From Bacteroidota bacterium (GTDB lineage: Bacteria > Bacteroidota > Bacteroidia > Cytophagales > Cyclobacteriaceae), in NCBI GenBank assembly GCA_016866235.1, contig VGMW01000001.1, positions 1 through 64,000 on the forward strand: a stretch of 64,000 bases of DNA, written 5' to 3'. The notes below the pieces were generated by a model that worked only from the letters and a program-made list of their open reading frames with translations, was not told where the DNA came from and ran no database searches. The position numbers and the translations under genes were made by a program. Shown here in pieces: positions 1 to 8,216 of this stretch; the stretch's first letter is position 1; the number at the start of each line of letters is the position of its first letter.

Positions 1-19
1 CGTCGCCTTATTTAATCAG

Positions 20-52
20 AAAGCCCGTTGTCGAAAGATGACGGGCTTTTTT
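20..52 (+). terminator. Rho-independent terminator of a gene left of the window
   Basis: A 9-bp stem (20-28 pairing with 41-49) encloses a short loop and is followed by a T tract on the plus strand. It would end a plus-strand transcript that starts before the window. The gene it serves is not visible. Confidence 0.75.
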
Positions 53-98
53 GTTTGTAGCCCACATCATGTCGCGCGGGTAAATGTGTCAGCAAATG

Positions 99-120
99 TG
101 TCAGGTCATAAGACCTGACA
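99..120. repeat. Palindromic repeat, type A, copy 1
   Basis: A perfect 9-bp inverted repeat, TGTCAGGTC with GACCTGACA, flanks the 4-base loop ATAA. A second identical copy lies at 334-355, with the same AAATG bases before it and ATGG/ACGG after it. It has no T tract, so it is not a simple terminator. It resembles REP-type interspersed palindromes. Confidence 0.85.
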
Positions 121-190
121 CGGAACACAGGGCATGACACGGAATAAGTGGTTACGCATTAGACTTAGGGCCTTTAGTATAAAACCCGCG

Positions 191-312
191 CCATGTCGGG
201 TGTTCTCACCCGGCATTATTTTCATTCTCATCATTTAAAGTATTACACATTCCATGTCGGGTGTTCTCACCCGACATGATTTCATGCTCATCTTTTGATG
301 TAATGCCGAGGT
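191..312. repeat. Two tandem 61-bp units each with a type-B palindrome
   Basis: The unit starting at 191 is repeated at 252 with a 61-bp period. Each unit opens with CATGTCGGGTG, a loop TTCT, and CACCCGACATG; copy 1 has one change (CACCCGGCAT). The second hairpin is perfect over 11 bp (253-263 with 268-278). The rest of each unit is AT-rich and similar but diverged (TTTCAT, CTCATC). The two type-A palindromes sit on either side, giving an A-B-B-A order over 99-355. No gene is visible in 1-396. Confidence 0.8.
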
Positions 313-333
313 TGCGTGTCGGATGGGCAAATG

Positions 334-355
334 TGTCAGGTCATAAGACCTGACA
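334..355. repeat. Palindromic repeat, type A, copy 2
   Basis: This is identical to the palindrome at 99-120 (9-bp stem, ATAA loop). It lies about 40 bp beyond the stop of the minus-strand acylase gene, so in the 3' untranslated region of that gene it could act as an mRNA-stabilising hairpin. Confidence 0.85.
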
Positions 356-396
356 TGGTATTAGTAGATAGGCTTTATTGTTTTCTAAGATTCATA

Positions 397-2766
397 CTAA
401 CGTGGCTCCAAGACCAACTCCCGCATGGTAGAGCGGTCGCCCTTCATTAACATTTTTCTGACCTTCCCCTGGGCAAACATTTCAGCCTGGTCCGAATAAT
501 GCTCACTGGCCAATACGCCTGATTGCCCCGAAGGAGAAACAGTCCAACCCTGTGATAAATCGGATAACTCATGAACTTTTCGTAACGCTGGCCCAGCTGT
601 TACCGCAAAAATTCCAGTAGTATCCAATGGAAACATCAGGTTATTGATAACCTCGCTACCACCAGATACCGGAAAGGGTCCGACACTAAAGATTTTATCA
701 AGCATTTCTACTGCTCCTAGGGGATGGCCGTGTTTTAAATAATGTACTTTTTCCCACGCCACTTCAAAGCCACCCCTCGCTCTGAGCGTTGCTTCAGTTT
801 TTTGAACTGCGATTTCTACCATCTCTTTACGTGTCTCTCGTCCTGCTGTCCGAACGTCGTCCCACCATCCGGTAGAATCATTTAACAGGAACTCTCGATA
901 ATTTCCCTTTAGAACGCTGGAGCTTAGTAACGCATCCAACTCACTGTATCCAACTTCATCCGCCATCGCGCCAAAGATCAGGCGCGACAACAGTGTATAA
1001 TAAACTGCCGGCCCCGTTGATGTCAACTCATGTCCACCATCCCAGGCTTTTAGTATCCCTGCAAATGGATGGTCTCCGACCAACTCAGCCATGACTTTTG
1101 CTACCTCGGGCGCAGTCTCTGATTTGTTGTCTAACTGCATCTCTGAAACCAATTCCGCTGTCCAATCCTTCCTTGCCACCAGTAATTTTTCAATCCGTCC
1201 TGACCGATCGCGTGGATAATAATATCCTGGATACAGTACACCGTCGACAGCTTCGGGTTGATTATTCCCAGTGTGCACATAACCCCACGGAGGATTAACA
1301 GAAGATGGATTTTTTTCGAATGGAAGGTAGTCCACAACATCTTCAGATGGATCAGCACCATCACGGAAATATCTGCTTTGTTGCGATTGTGCCATCGTCC
1401 TAACAGGCAACCTCGCTGCAGCCCACCATGCGATATTGCCTGAGGTGTCTGCATAAATGATGTTCAATCCAGGCGCCGTTATTCCGGACACTGCCCTCCT
1501 GGCGGCATGAAGCGTATTGGCATGATTCAAATCATAAAAACTTTGAATCAGATTCACCGGTAGTTTTAAAAAAGACCACCATAATGAAATGGGCTCCTTA
1601 GCAAACGATGCACCATCTACGACGCTGTTGATGATTGGGCCATGTCTGGTTGATTTTACCTTTAACAGCACATCAGCCTGATCTTTTACGTGTATAATTT
1701 CTTCTCGCTCGGAAATGGTTTCCCATTGTGCACCATTCGCCACCTGATTTGAATCTGCTGGATTGATCTTCTCACGGTAAAAGTCCATATCATCGTTTTC
1801 AAACATGGTAATGCCCCATGCACAGAAGTCATTGTTGCCCAACACCCCAAACGGAACACCCGCAATATGATGCCCATAGAAATTGAATCCTGGATAAGTT
1901 AACTGAGCCTCGTACCAAACTGCAGGCTGGGCAAAACCAATGTGGGTGTCGTTGGCCAAAATGGGTTTTCCGCTCTTAGTTTTGCTGCCATCAATCACCC
2001 ATCCATTGCTGCCCATCAGCAGTGGAACAGGGATATGATTCAGGGCTTCTCTTAATTCCTGGAATACCACTGCCTCCGTGTTGGCGGTGGAATTGTTAAA
2101 GATTCTGGTCTGATTTGATTTCGAGGCATTGCCTTCAGGGGTACCGAATGCCGCTTCAGCATATCCGGGATAATTGATCTTCAATTTTTCATAAACCGGA
2201 TCAACCCTCATGGCCTCTGCAAAACTGAAGGCCATGTATCCGGCAACCAGAAAAATATCTTCGTCAGAAAATTCCTGAAGAGGAATTCCAATCAATGAAA
2301 ACTCTATGGGTTTTTTGCCGGAGCGGATAAATGCATTAACGCCTTTTAGATACGCATGGGCAGCAACCTGATAACCGCTGCTGTCGCCCGATAAAAGCTT
2401 TTTTGCGTTTTCCCTTGCTTGCTGAGTTAGTCCAAGGGTCCGGAAAAGTTTATCGACCTTAATAAGGTCTTTGCCAAGGACCTCAGCGAGTCTTCCGGAA
2501 GCCAGCCGGCGGAGCATTTCCATTTGGAACAACCGGTCCTGAGCATGAACGTACCCAAGTGCCAAATAAGCATCGTGTTCATTTTGAGCATCAATGTGTG
2601 GAACGCCATAGTCATCAAAAAGTACACTCACTTTATTTTGAAGTCCCTCGATTTTAAGATTTCCCTGGTAGTCAGGCCGTAATGAGTAAAACCACCAGGT
2701 GCCGACAGTGCCTAATGCAACGACCACAACGATTAAGGTCAAAAGGATTTTTGAAATTGTCCGCAT
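397..2766 (-). CDS. Penicillin acylase family N-terminal-nucleophile hydrolase
   Basis: This is a 789-residue Ntn-hydrolase of the penicillin amidase family, which cleaves amide bonds of acylated substrates such as penicillins or acyl-homoserine lactones. The substrate cannot be read from sequence. Residues 5-25 are a single hydrophobic segment, a signal peptide or membrane anchor, so the enzyme acts outside the cytoplasm. The expected nucleophile is Ser253 in MGSNGW, where autocatalytic cleavage would separate the alpha and beta chains; the downstream NDTH and FGVLGNND motifs fit the family. The frame is open 19 codons further upstream, but the Met at 2766 directly precedes the hydrophobic segment and is the better start. 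It is a single gene, convergent to nothing, with palindromic repeats just past its stop. Confidence 0.9.
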   Translation of the reverse strand: MRTISKILLTLIVVVVALGTVGTWWFYSLRPDYQGNLKIEGLQNKVSVLFDDYGVPHIDAQNEHDAYLALGYVHAQDRLFQMEMLRRLASGRLAEVLGKDLIKVDKLFRTLGLTQQARENAKKLLSGDSSGYQVAAHAYLKGVNAFIRSGKKPIEFSLIGIPLQEFSDEDIFLVAGYMAFSFAEAMRVDPVYEKLKINYPGYAEAAFGTPEGNASKSNQTRIFNNSTANTEAVVFQELREALNHIPVPLLMGSNGWVIDGSKTKSGKPILANDTHIGFAQPAVWYEAQLTYPGFNFYGHHIAGVPFGVLGNNDFCAWGITMFENDDMDFYREKINPADSNQVANGAQWETISEREEIIHVKDQADVLLKVKSTRHGPIINSVVDGASFAKEPISLWWSFLKLPVNLIQSFYDLNHANTLHAARRAVSGITAPGLNIIYADTSGNIAWWAAARLPVRTMAQSQQSRYFRDGADPSEDVVDYLPFEKNPSSVNPPWGYVHTGNNQPEAVDGVLYPGYYYPRDRSGRIEKLLVARKDWTAELVSEMQLDNKSETAPEVAKVMAELVGDHPFAGILKAWDGGHELTSTGPAVYYTLLSRLIFGAMADEVGYSELDALLSSSVLKGNYREFLLNDSTGWWDDVRTAGRETRKEMVEIAVQKTEATLRARGGFEVAWEKVHYLKHGHPLGAVEMLDKIFSVGPFPVSGGSEVINNLMFPLDTTGIFAVTAGPALRKVHELSDLSQGWTVSPSGQSGVLASEHYSDQAEMFAQGKVRKMLMKGDRSTMRELVLEPR

Positions 2767-2888
2767 AAAAAAAATTGTATCATCTAAAATTAGGGTTTTT
2801 AAAGTGGTGCCCAACTGCCACATATCCTAAAAGCATTTCCTTCTGGTTGAAAGCTGATAATTTTTGACTGGATTCACTAGATTCAGGG

Positions 2889-3227
2889 ATGGAAATAAAA
2901 TTTTTGCAGAAAAAAGTTGACGAGTGGATTCAATCCCATGGCGTTCGTTATTTCAATGAACTAACAAACATGGCAATGTTGACAGAGGAGGTTGGAGAAG
3001 TTGCGCGAATAATTGCTCGGCGGTATGGTGAGCAGTCTGAAAAAACAACAGACCGTAAAAAAGTTCTGGCTGATGAATTGGCAGATGTGATGTTTGTTCT
3101 GGTTTGTCTGGCCAACCAGACAGGTGTGGACCTGACCAAGGCCATGGAGAAAAATCTAAAGAAAAAGACAAGCCGGGATAAGCTTCGCCACCATTCTAAT
3201 CCGAAACTAAAGAGAAGTGTCAGCTAA
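2889..3227 (+). CDS. MazG-like nucleotide pyrophosphohydrolase
   Basis: This is a 112-residue single-domain all-alpha NTP pyrophosphohydrolase. Such enzymes hydrolyse (d)NTPs to monophosphate and pyrophosphate and remove damaged or excess nucleotides in the cytoplasm. The Mg-binding EExxE (33-37, EEVGE) and ExxD (63-66) motifs are present. It is about half the length of classical MazG, as is usual for the short MazG-like group. The C-terminus is Lys/Arg-rich. Its last codons overlap the 3' end of the convergent comB by 8 bp. The exact nucleotide substrate is unknown. Confidence 0.88.
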   Translation: MEIKFLQKKVDEWIQSHGVRYFNELTNMAMLTEEVGEVARIIARRYGEQSEKTTDRKKVLADELADVMFVLVCLANQTGVDLTKAMEKNLKKKTSRDKLRHHSNPKLKRSVS

Positions 3228-3924
3228 CCAGGAGTCCGCTTCGTAGGATTGGAACTACCTGGTACTGATCCGCTGTGAGGCAAAAACTTATGTCCTTTAC
3301 AACATTAAGTCGCGCCAATCTTTTAACATGTGAAGAATTCTTTAAGAAACCCTCCATATCGGTTTTTGCTGACCGATATAAGTTTATTGCTGCCAGCGCG
3401 GCATCATCTTCCAGAGTGAAATGGTCCAGTAGATTTTCAGCAAGCGCTCCGGCAAACAAGGTGTCTTCAAGGTTAACCCTCCCTTTCCAGCCTGCACAAA
3501 CAATTAGCACTGGATCCCCAAGTTCACCAATCACATTGGAAACAGATTTCAAGTTTAAGAAAGAACCGATAACCAGGTTTTTAGCCTGTTTTGACTTTTC
3601 AATTGCCTGAGTTCCGTTGGTGGTGGTAAAGGCAATTTTTTTTCCTTTGATGGACTCGCCCATGTATTCAAAGGGTGAGTTTCCCCTGTCGAAACCATCT
3701 ACCTTTTGCCCATTTCTTTCTCCACTGGTTTCAAAACCTTCCTTTACTGCTTCGAGGCACTCTTCTAAATCTGCAAAAGGCTTGATACAGGCAGCGCCAT
3801 GGGCTAAGGCGGTGACCATGCATGATGTCGCTCTGAAAATGTCAACCACCACCACAGTACGTTCCTTCACTTCGTACAGGTGAAGCAACTCTGGGCTTAG
3901 GCAAACATCCAATGAGGATTTCAT
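3220..3924 (-). CDS. comB: 2-phosphosulfolactate phosphatase (ComB family)
   Basis: This 234-residue protein matches the ComB family, Mg-dependent acid phosphatases that convert 2-phosphosulfolactate to sulfolactate. Supporting features are the early VVDIFRATS segment, the TTTNGT motif near residue 100 and the VCAGW segment near 145. In methanogens the step belongs to coenzyme M synthesis; in bacteria lacking coenzyme M it may serve sulfolactate metabolism or another phosphatase role. Its ATG overlaps the gcvT stop codon by ATGA, indicating translational coupling and a gcvT-comB operon. Its 3' end overlaps the convergent MazG-like gene. Confidence 0.85.
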   Translation of the reverse strand: MKSSLDVCLSPELLHLYEVKERTVVVVDIFRATSCMVTALAHGAACIKPFADLEECLEAVKEGFETSGERNGQKVDGFDRGNSPFEYMGESIKGKKIAFTTTNGTQAIEKSKQAKNLVIGSFLNLKSVSNVIGELGDPVLIVCAGWKGRVNLEDTLFAGALAENLLDHFTLEDDAALAAINLYRSAKTDMEGFLKNSSHVKRLARLNVVKDISFCLTADQYQVVPILRSGLLVS

Positions 3925-5009
3925 TTTTTGATCAGCGGTAATTTACTCACCACCGCTTTTATCGGCTGATTTCTGATTTCAACAAAGATTTCAGTTCCTG
4001 GCACAGCGTAAGCAGTCTGAACATAGCCAAGCCCGATTCCAATCCCCAACAGTGGAGACATGGTTCCGGATGTAACATGGCCTATGGTATTTCCAGATCC
4101 ATCTTTAATGACATAATGATGCCTGGGGATACCTTTTTCAGTCATTTTAAATCCGACCAGCTTACGCTCGACTCCCATTTCTTTTTGGCGAAGAAAGGCC
4201 TCGCTGCTGTTGAAAGGTTTTGTGAATTTGGTGATCCATCCAAGACCTGCTTCAATGGGTGAAGTGGTGTCATCAATATCATTTCCGTACAGACAAAATC
4301 CCATTTCCAACCTTAGTGTGTCTCTTGCGCCAAGACCAATCGGCTTTATGCCTTCGGGTTGACCGACTTCAAAAATCTGATTCCATACTTCTTCTGCCGC
4401 GGCGGCAGGCACATAGATCTCAAAGCCACCTGCACCGGTATAACCTGTGTTGCTGATGATCACATCGTTCTTTCCGGCAAAGATTCCAATGGAAAAATGA
4501 TAGTACGGGATACTGGCCAGATCAACATCGGTCAGTCTCTGAAGAACTGAGGCAGCCTTGGGTCCCTGAACAGCAAACAGGCATATCTTATCTGAAATGT
4601 TTTTCATTTCAGCGCCGAATGAATTGAACTTTGAAATCCAATTCCAATCTTTTTCAATATTAGAGGCATTAACCACCAGTAAATAATCCTCCTCCGCGAT
4701 TTTATAAACAATCAGGTCATCAACAATGCCGCCATCCGTATTTGGCAGGCACGAGTACTGAGCCTGTCCAGGAATGAGTTTAGCTGCATCGTTGCTTGTC
4801 ACTTTTTGAATCAGCGGAAGCGCTCCAGGTCCCTTGACTGTAAACTCCCCCATGTGGGAAACATCAAATACACCTACCCCATTTCGCACGGTCATGTGCT
4901 CTTCGATATCTGAACTGTAACGAACCGGCATTTGAAATCCTGCAAATGGAACCATTTTGGCGCCAAGTTTGGTGTGCAAGTCATTGAGGGGAATGGTCTT
5001 TATTTCCAT
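3921..5009 (-). CDS. gcvT: Aminomethyltransferase, glycine cleavage T protein
   Basis: This is the 362-residue T protein of the glycine cleavage system. It transfers the aminomethyl carbon from the lipoylated H protein to tetrahydrofolate, releasing ammonia and 5,10-methylene-THF. It shows the GcvT folate-binding fold over residues 5-250, including [17 protein letters not shown] and [10 protein letters not shown], followed by the C-terminal barrel (about 280-360). Length is normal for the family. No other gcv genes are in the window. A TATTTTTG box lies 23 bp upstream of the ATG, and comB follows with a 4-bp overlap. Confidence 0.95.
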   Translation of the reverse strand: MEIKTIPLNDLHTKLGAKMVPFAGFQMPVRYSSDIEEHMTVRNGVGVFDVSHMGEFTVKGPGALPLIQKVTSNDAAKLIPGQAQYSCLPNTDGGIVDDLIVYKIAEEDYLLVVNASNIEKDWNWISKFNSFGAEMKNISDKICLFAVQGPKAASVLQRLTDVDLASIPYYHFSIGIFAGKNDVIISNTGYTGAGGFEIYVPAAAAEEVWNQIFEVGQPEGIKPIGLGARDTLRLEMGFCLYGNDIDDTTSPIEAGLGWITKFTKPFNSSEAFLRQKEMGVERKLVGFKMTEKGIPRHHYVIKDGSGNTIGHVTSGTMSPLLGIGIGLGYVQTAYAVPGTEIFVEIRNQPIKAVVSKLPLIKK

Positions 5010-5032
5010 GGATTGTTCTTAATAATGGAGTG

Positions 5033-5040
5033 CAAAAATA
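5033..5040 (-). promoter_or_regulatory. Bacteroidota -7 box upstream of gcvT
   Basis: On the minus strand the sequence TATTTTTG matches the Bacteroidota -7 consensus TAnnTTTG, 23 bp before the gcvT ATG. A TTG lies 17 bp further upstream, slightly closer than the usual -33 spacing of about 19. Confidence 0.5.
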
Positions 5041-5075
5041 GGACAATAATGGTCTTTCAATAGGCTAAAATACCA

Positions 5076-8075
5076 TCAGAGGGCGCCAATGGAGTCTTTA
5101 AAGGCTTTGAATTCACCGGCGGACAATAGTGTAGAAAGATCCAACAAGGCAGAGGACGCAAAGTCGTCGTAACCAATCCGCATCGACTCTACGATATAGG
5201 CTTTAAGTATTCGGATGCTGTATGGATTTCGGTGCAATGCTTCTGCAAGAATGGTGTAGGCCGAGGACCTGTCGTCATTTTGTTTTCTTTTGAAGGCTGC
5301 GGCAGCCAATACACCGTCTTCAAACCAGGAATTATTTTTAACGATCCAATCAAAACTCTTCCTCATTTTCGCCGTATCACCTGAAGACAATAATGCTGTA
5401 AAATATTTTTTTGCTGACTCCTCTTCCCGACTGAAAATGAATCCCTTGTTGATTTCGCTCGCTACGGTTTTCAATTCTCCCCTCATAGCCAACAGGCGCA
5501 ACTCAGTAAGTCTTATCCGATGGTAGAGTTTTTCATCCCCAACGGCGATGCCTGAAAGTTGTACAAATGTTTCAACGGCTTGTTGAATCTGATCTTTTTG
5601 GATCAGTTTTTCTGTTCTATCTAAAATGGCTAGCGCCTTCAGATCCGGGCTTTTGATTTTACGCCATGCCTTAAGAAATGAAGATGAGTCACTTAAATCT
5701 TTTCTGTATCGACACCAGGCGTAGCGTTCTTCGTCATTGAGCTTATTCATTAGCTCAGGCTCTGCCAATAATACCCTCTTGCCAAAATCCGCGAGGTAAC
5801 GAACCACAGCATTTTCCGATTTGCCAACGCTATCCCACGTCATAACGGCTTCTGCCACCAGGCCAGCTTCGGTAAACACCACTGCCTGCGTGAGCAAGGC
5901 ATCGCGGAAACCTTGTTGAACGGCAAATCGACTTTGCTCAGCTGCCAATCGAACCGCGCCATGTTCCATGGCCCACACCGCCAGAAAATTATTGTATCGC
6001 CCCTTGTTTTCACTGATGAAAATGGCTCGTTCCATCATCCTGACAGCTTCGTTGATCATTCCCCTCGAATACGCCGACTGCGCCAAAGCGAAAAACAGCG
6101 CTTCCGCATACGATGAATTTTTTTTCAGTCCGATAACTTTGGCCAATGCCAGAATTTCTTCCTCACCAATTGAGTCTCGATGGTTAATGAGATAATTATT
6201 CAGAAAAGTCGAGGATACATCGTTAAGCGCCGAATCAACCGGCAAAGAAAATTCAGCTGGCAAATATTTTTTATTTCTGCTGGCGAAGGTTAAAAGGTTG
6301 GCTGTTGCTGGAAGACCTTCGTATTGGCTGACCTTTAAAACTGAATCATACCTGGATTCAGGCACAACCAACGCGGAGGTTAGTGCAGTCAGATTGATGG
6401 CCGATGAGACTTTATCCCCTTTGGAAAAATACCATCGAACCGAATCAACCCCTTCTTGACCTAATAGTCCACTCCCTGAACCATTACCCGATATCCTTCT
6501 TTCTGTGTGTCCCAAGGCAGTATAAATATTCTGGCTTTCAGGAAAGTCTTTCAATCCTTGTTTTAACCAGGCGTAGGTGTCCATCGGGCGGTTCTCCGTG
6601 GCCAGCAGCGTTGCCAGGCTAAGGTAGGTTTGTTCGAAGGGTCTGCGCTCAGCTGCATCTTGAAGAAATTTTTTTTCCTTTTCGGTATTGCCTTTTTCAT
6701 TCTCCAATCCTGCAAGGATGTAGTTGGAGTGATGATTGTGAAAAGCATATTTGGATGCCAGCTTGTAATACCCTGTCGCCAGAACGGCCTGGTCGTTCAT
6801 GGTATAACCATCCGCCAGATTGTTATAGTAACCTCCGATGAGATCGCGCACCGGACGTATCCAGATATTAAAAAACACAAAACCAAGAAGGGTAATCAGT
6901 CCGGCAAAGCGATAGGTAAAGAACGGCATCACCGAAGGTTGGTACATGACCGTGTAAACCTTTGCGTTTTTTTGAAGCAAGGGTCCAAAATTAGAAATCA
7001 TGTATACGGTGAAAATTGTACCGTAACCAAGGTGAATGTAGAGCGATATCTTGGTAAGCGTATCAGGAATGGCATCGTTGCCCGTCGAGTAAGCGAGTCC
7101 CAGGGTTGCCCAAGTGCATGCCCCAAGCAATAAAATCATAAGAACTCCATCATCTTTTGCCGGCAGAAAACCTGATAGCTGCTCGTCCTGTCGTCGAACG
7201 CCCCAAACTGCCAAAGCTCCGGAGATCATCAACAGTGCGAGTGGATGGACAGAATAATCCCATTCAAACCAACCACGGCGACTGAGGTAAAGCGCAGTGA
7301 GGTTCAGGGAATATATCAGAGACAATAAAATAAAATCGCGCAGTCCATTACGGCGCTGACCGGCATGCGCAATCAACACCAACATACCGGCCTGGATTTC
7401 GTGCGCAACAAGGATCATGAATACAATCGCCAGTAAAATAGACGAGGGATAAAATCCAGCCGATAGAAAAATCCATGGACGAGGAAATTCTGAAGCTGAA
7501 GTGAAGACAATGAATGTCAGCAGTACGACCGGGAGAAAGATTCCAAGCCTGAACGGTAGTGATGCTGATTTTTTGAAGTACTGCAACCAGGCAGCTGTTC
7601 CGATCCATAATACAGTTGTAAAAATCGACGGCAATGGATACGGCAATCCTGTTTCAAGTGCGTCTAACCTTAATCCGGCTACGATAAAAAGTATCAATCC
7701 TGTTGAAACGACAAACCAAAATGTTTTTAAAGTGCTATACAGGGCCAGCATCAGGATCAGGCAACAGGTCATCAGGATCAGGTGAACGACCCAGGGGTAG
7801 ACCACATACTGGTGTAGGGTTCCGGAATAGTGATGCCATAAGGTGTAACTGTCAGCTTTCAGTTCCAGACCAAATGGACCGACCTGTACCTGTCGAACAG
7901 GTACTTCCGTGGGTTCATCTGTGATGGTGCTCAGCCATCCGATGGATGGCTCGGGTGAACGTGCTGCAGACCAAATGAAAAATAGTGCTGCAAAAAGCCA
8001 GACCATGGCAAGGAATTGCAGCATGGATCTTTTACCGGATGGCCAGGCTTTCCAAAAATTCAGACTGTCAAACAT
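5076..8075 (-). CDS. Large polytopic membrane protein with C-terminal TPR-like repeats, function unknown
   Basis: This is a 999-residue protein that I do not recognise as a named family. The first 420 residues hold about ten hydrophobic helices: one near 20-38, then a dense set from about 95 to 420. Two basic loops (HAGQRRNG, GVRRQDEQ) suggest cytoplasmic turns. Residues 430-999 are soluble and alpha-helical with degenerate TPR-like spacing (ADGYTMNDQAVLATGYYKLA, YLSLATLLATENRP, MINEAVRMMERAIFISE). This tail probably mediates protein contacts. It is monocistronic and divergent from mutL, with a TAGTTTTG box 23 bp before the ATG. A role in envelope assembly is possible but unproven. Confidence 0.85.
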   Translation of the reverse strand: MFDSLNFWKAWPSGKRSMLQFLAMVWLFAALFFIWSAARSPEPSIGWLSTITDEPTEVPVRQVQVGPFGLELKADSYTLWHHYSGTLHQYVVYPWVVHLILMTCCLILMLALYSTLKTFWFVVSTGLILFIVAGLRLDALETGLPYPLPSIFTTVLWIGTAAWLQYFKKSASLPFRLGIFLPVVLLTFIVFTSASEFPRPWIFLSAGFYPSSILLAIVFMILVAHEIQAGMLVLIAHAGQRRNGLRDFILLSLIYSLNLTALYLSRRGWFEWDYSVHPLALLMISGALAVWGVRRQDEQLSGFLPAKDDGVLMILLLGACTWATLGLAYSTGNDAIPDTLTKISLYIHLGYGTIFTVYMISNFGPLLQKNAKVYTVMYQPSVMPFFTYRFAGLITLLGFVFFNIWIRPVRDLIGGYYNNLADGYTMNDQAVLATGYYKLASKYAFHNHHSNYILAGLENEKGNTEKEKKFLQDAAERRPFEQTYLSLATLLATENRPMDTYAWLKQGLKDFPESQNIYTALGHTERRISGNGSGSGLLGQEGVDSVRWYFSKGDKVSSAINLTALTSALVVPESRYDSVLKVSQYEGLPATANLLTFASRNKKYLPAEFSLPVDSALNDVSSTFLNNYLINHRDSIGEEEILALAKVIGLKKNSSYAEALFFALAQSAYSRGMINEAVRMMERAIFISENKGRYNNFLAVWAMEHGAVRLAAEQSRFAVQQGFRDALLTQAVVFTEAGLVAEAVMTWDSVGKSENAVVRYLADFGKRVLLAEPELMNKLNDEERYAWCRYRKDLSDSSSFLKAWRKIKSPDLKALAILDRTEKLIQKDQIQQAVETFVQLSGIAVGDEKLYHRIRLTELRLLAMRGELKTVASEINKGFIFSREEESAKKYFTALLSSGDTAKMRKSFDWIVKNNSWFEDGVLAAAAFKRKQNDDRSSAYTILAEALHRNPYSIRILKAYIVESMRIGYDDFASSALLDLSTLLSAGEFKAFKDSIGAL

Positions 8076-8098
8076 TTATTGTTCCGGCTTTTGCGGCT

Positions 8099-8106
8099 CA
8101 AAACTA
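8099..8106 (-). promoter_or_regulatory. Bacteroidota -7 box upstream of the 999-residue membrane protein
   Basis: TAGTTTTG on the minus strand fits TAnnTTTG and lies 23 bp before the ATG at 8075. No TTG stands at the expected -33 distance. Confidence 0.4.
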
Positions 8107-8199
8107 CTTTAAAAACCTCAGGCCATCTCTTCGGTTGAAAACTTCTGAAATACCGCTTTTTAACCCTTTTTTCGTCTTTCTGAAGAGGGTCAACAGGTT

Positions 8200-8207
8200 T
8201 ACCTTTG
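8200..8207 (+). promoter_or_regulatory. Bacteroidota -7 box upstream of mutL
   Basis: TACCTTTG matches TAnnTTTG and ends only 9 bp before the mutL ATG, implying a very short or absent leader. No clear TTG is seen at -33. Confidence 0.45.
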
Positions 8208-8216
8208 CCATTTCCT

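Noticed and set aside
61-396. Insertion sequence or transposon remnant at the left edge
   Set aside because: Only palindromes are present; no transposase frame, terminal inverted repeats or target duplications could be identified.
6630-7133. 167-codon plus-strand frame antisense to the 999-residue membrane protein
   Set aside because: It is a shadow of the real frame with no start signal, no family and atypical composition.
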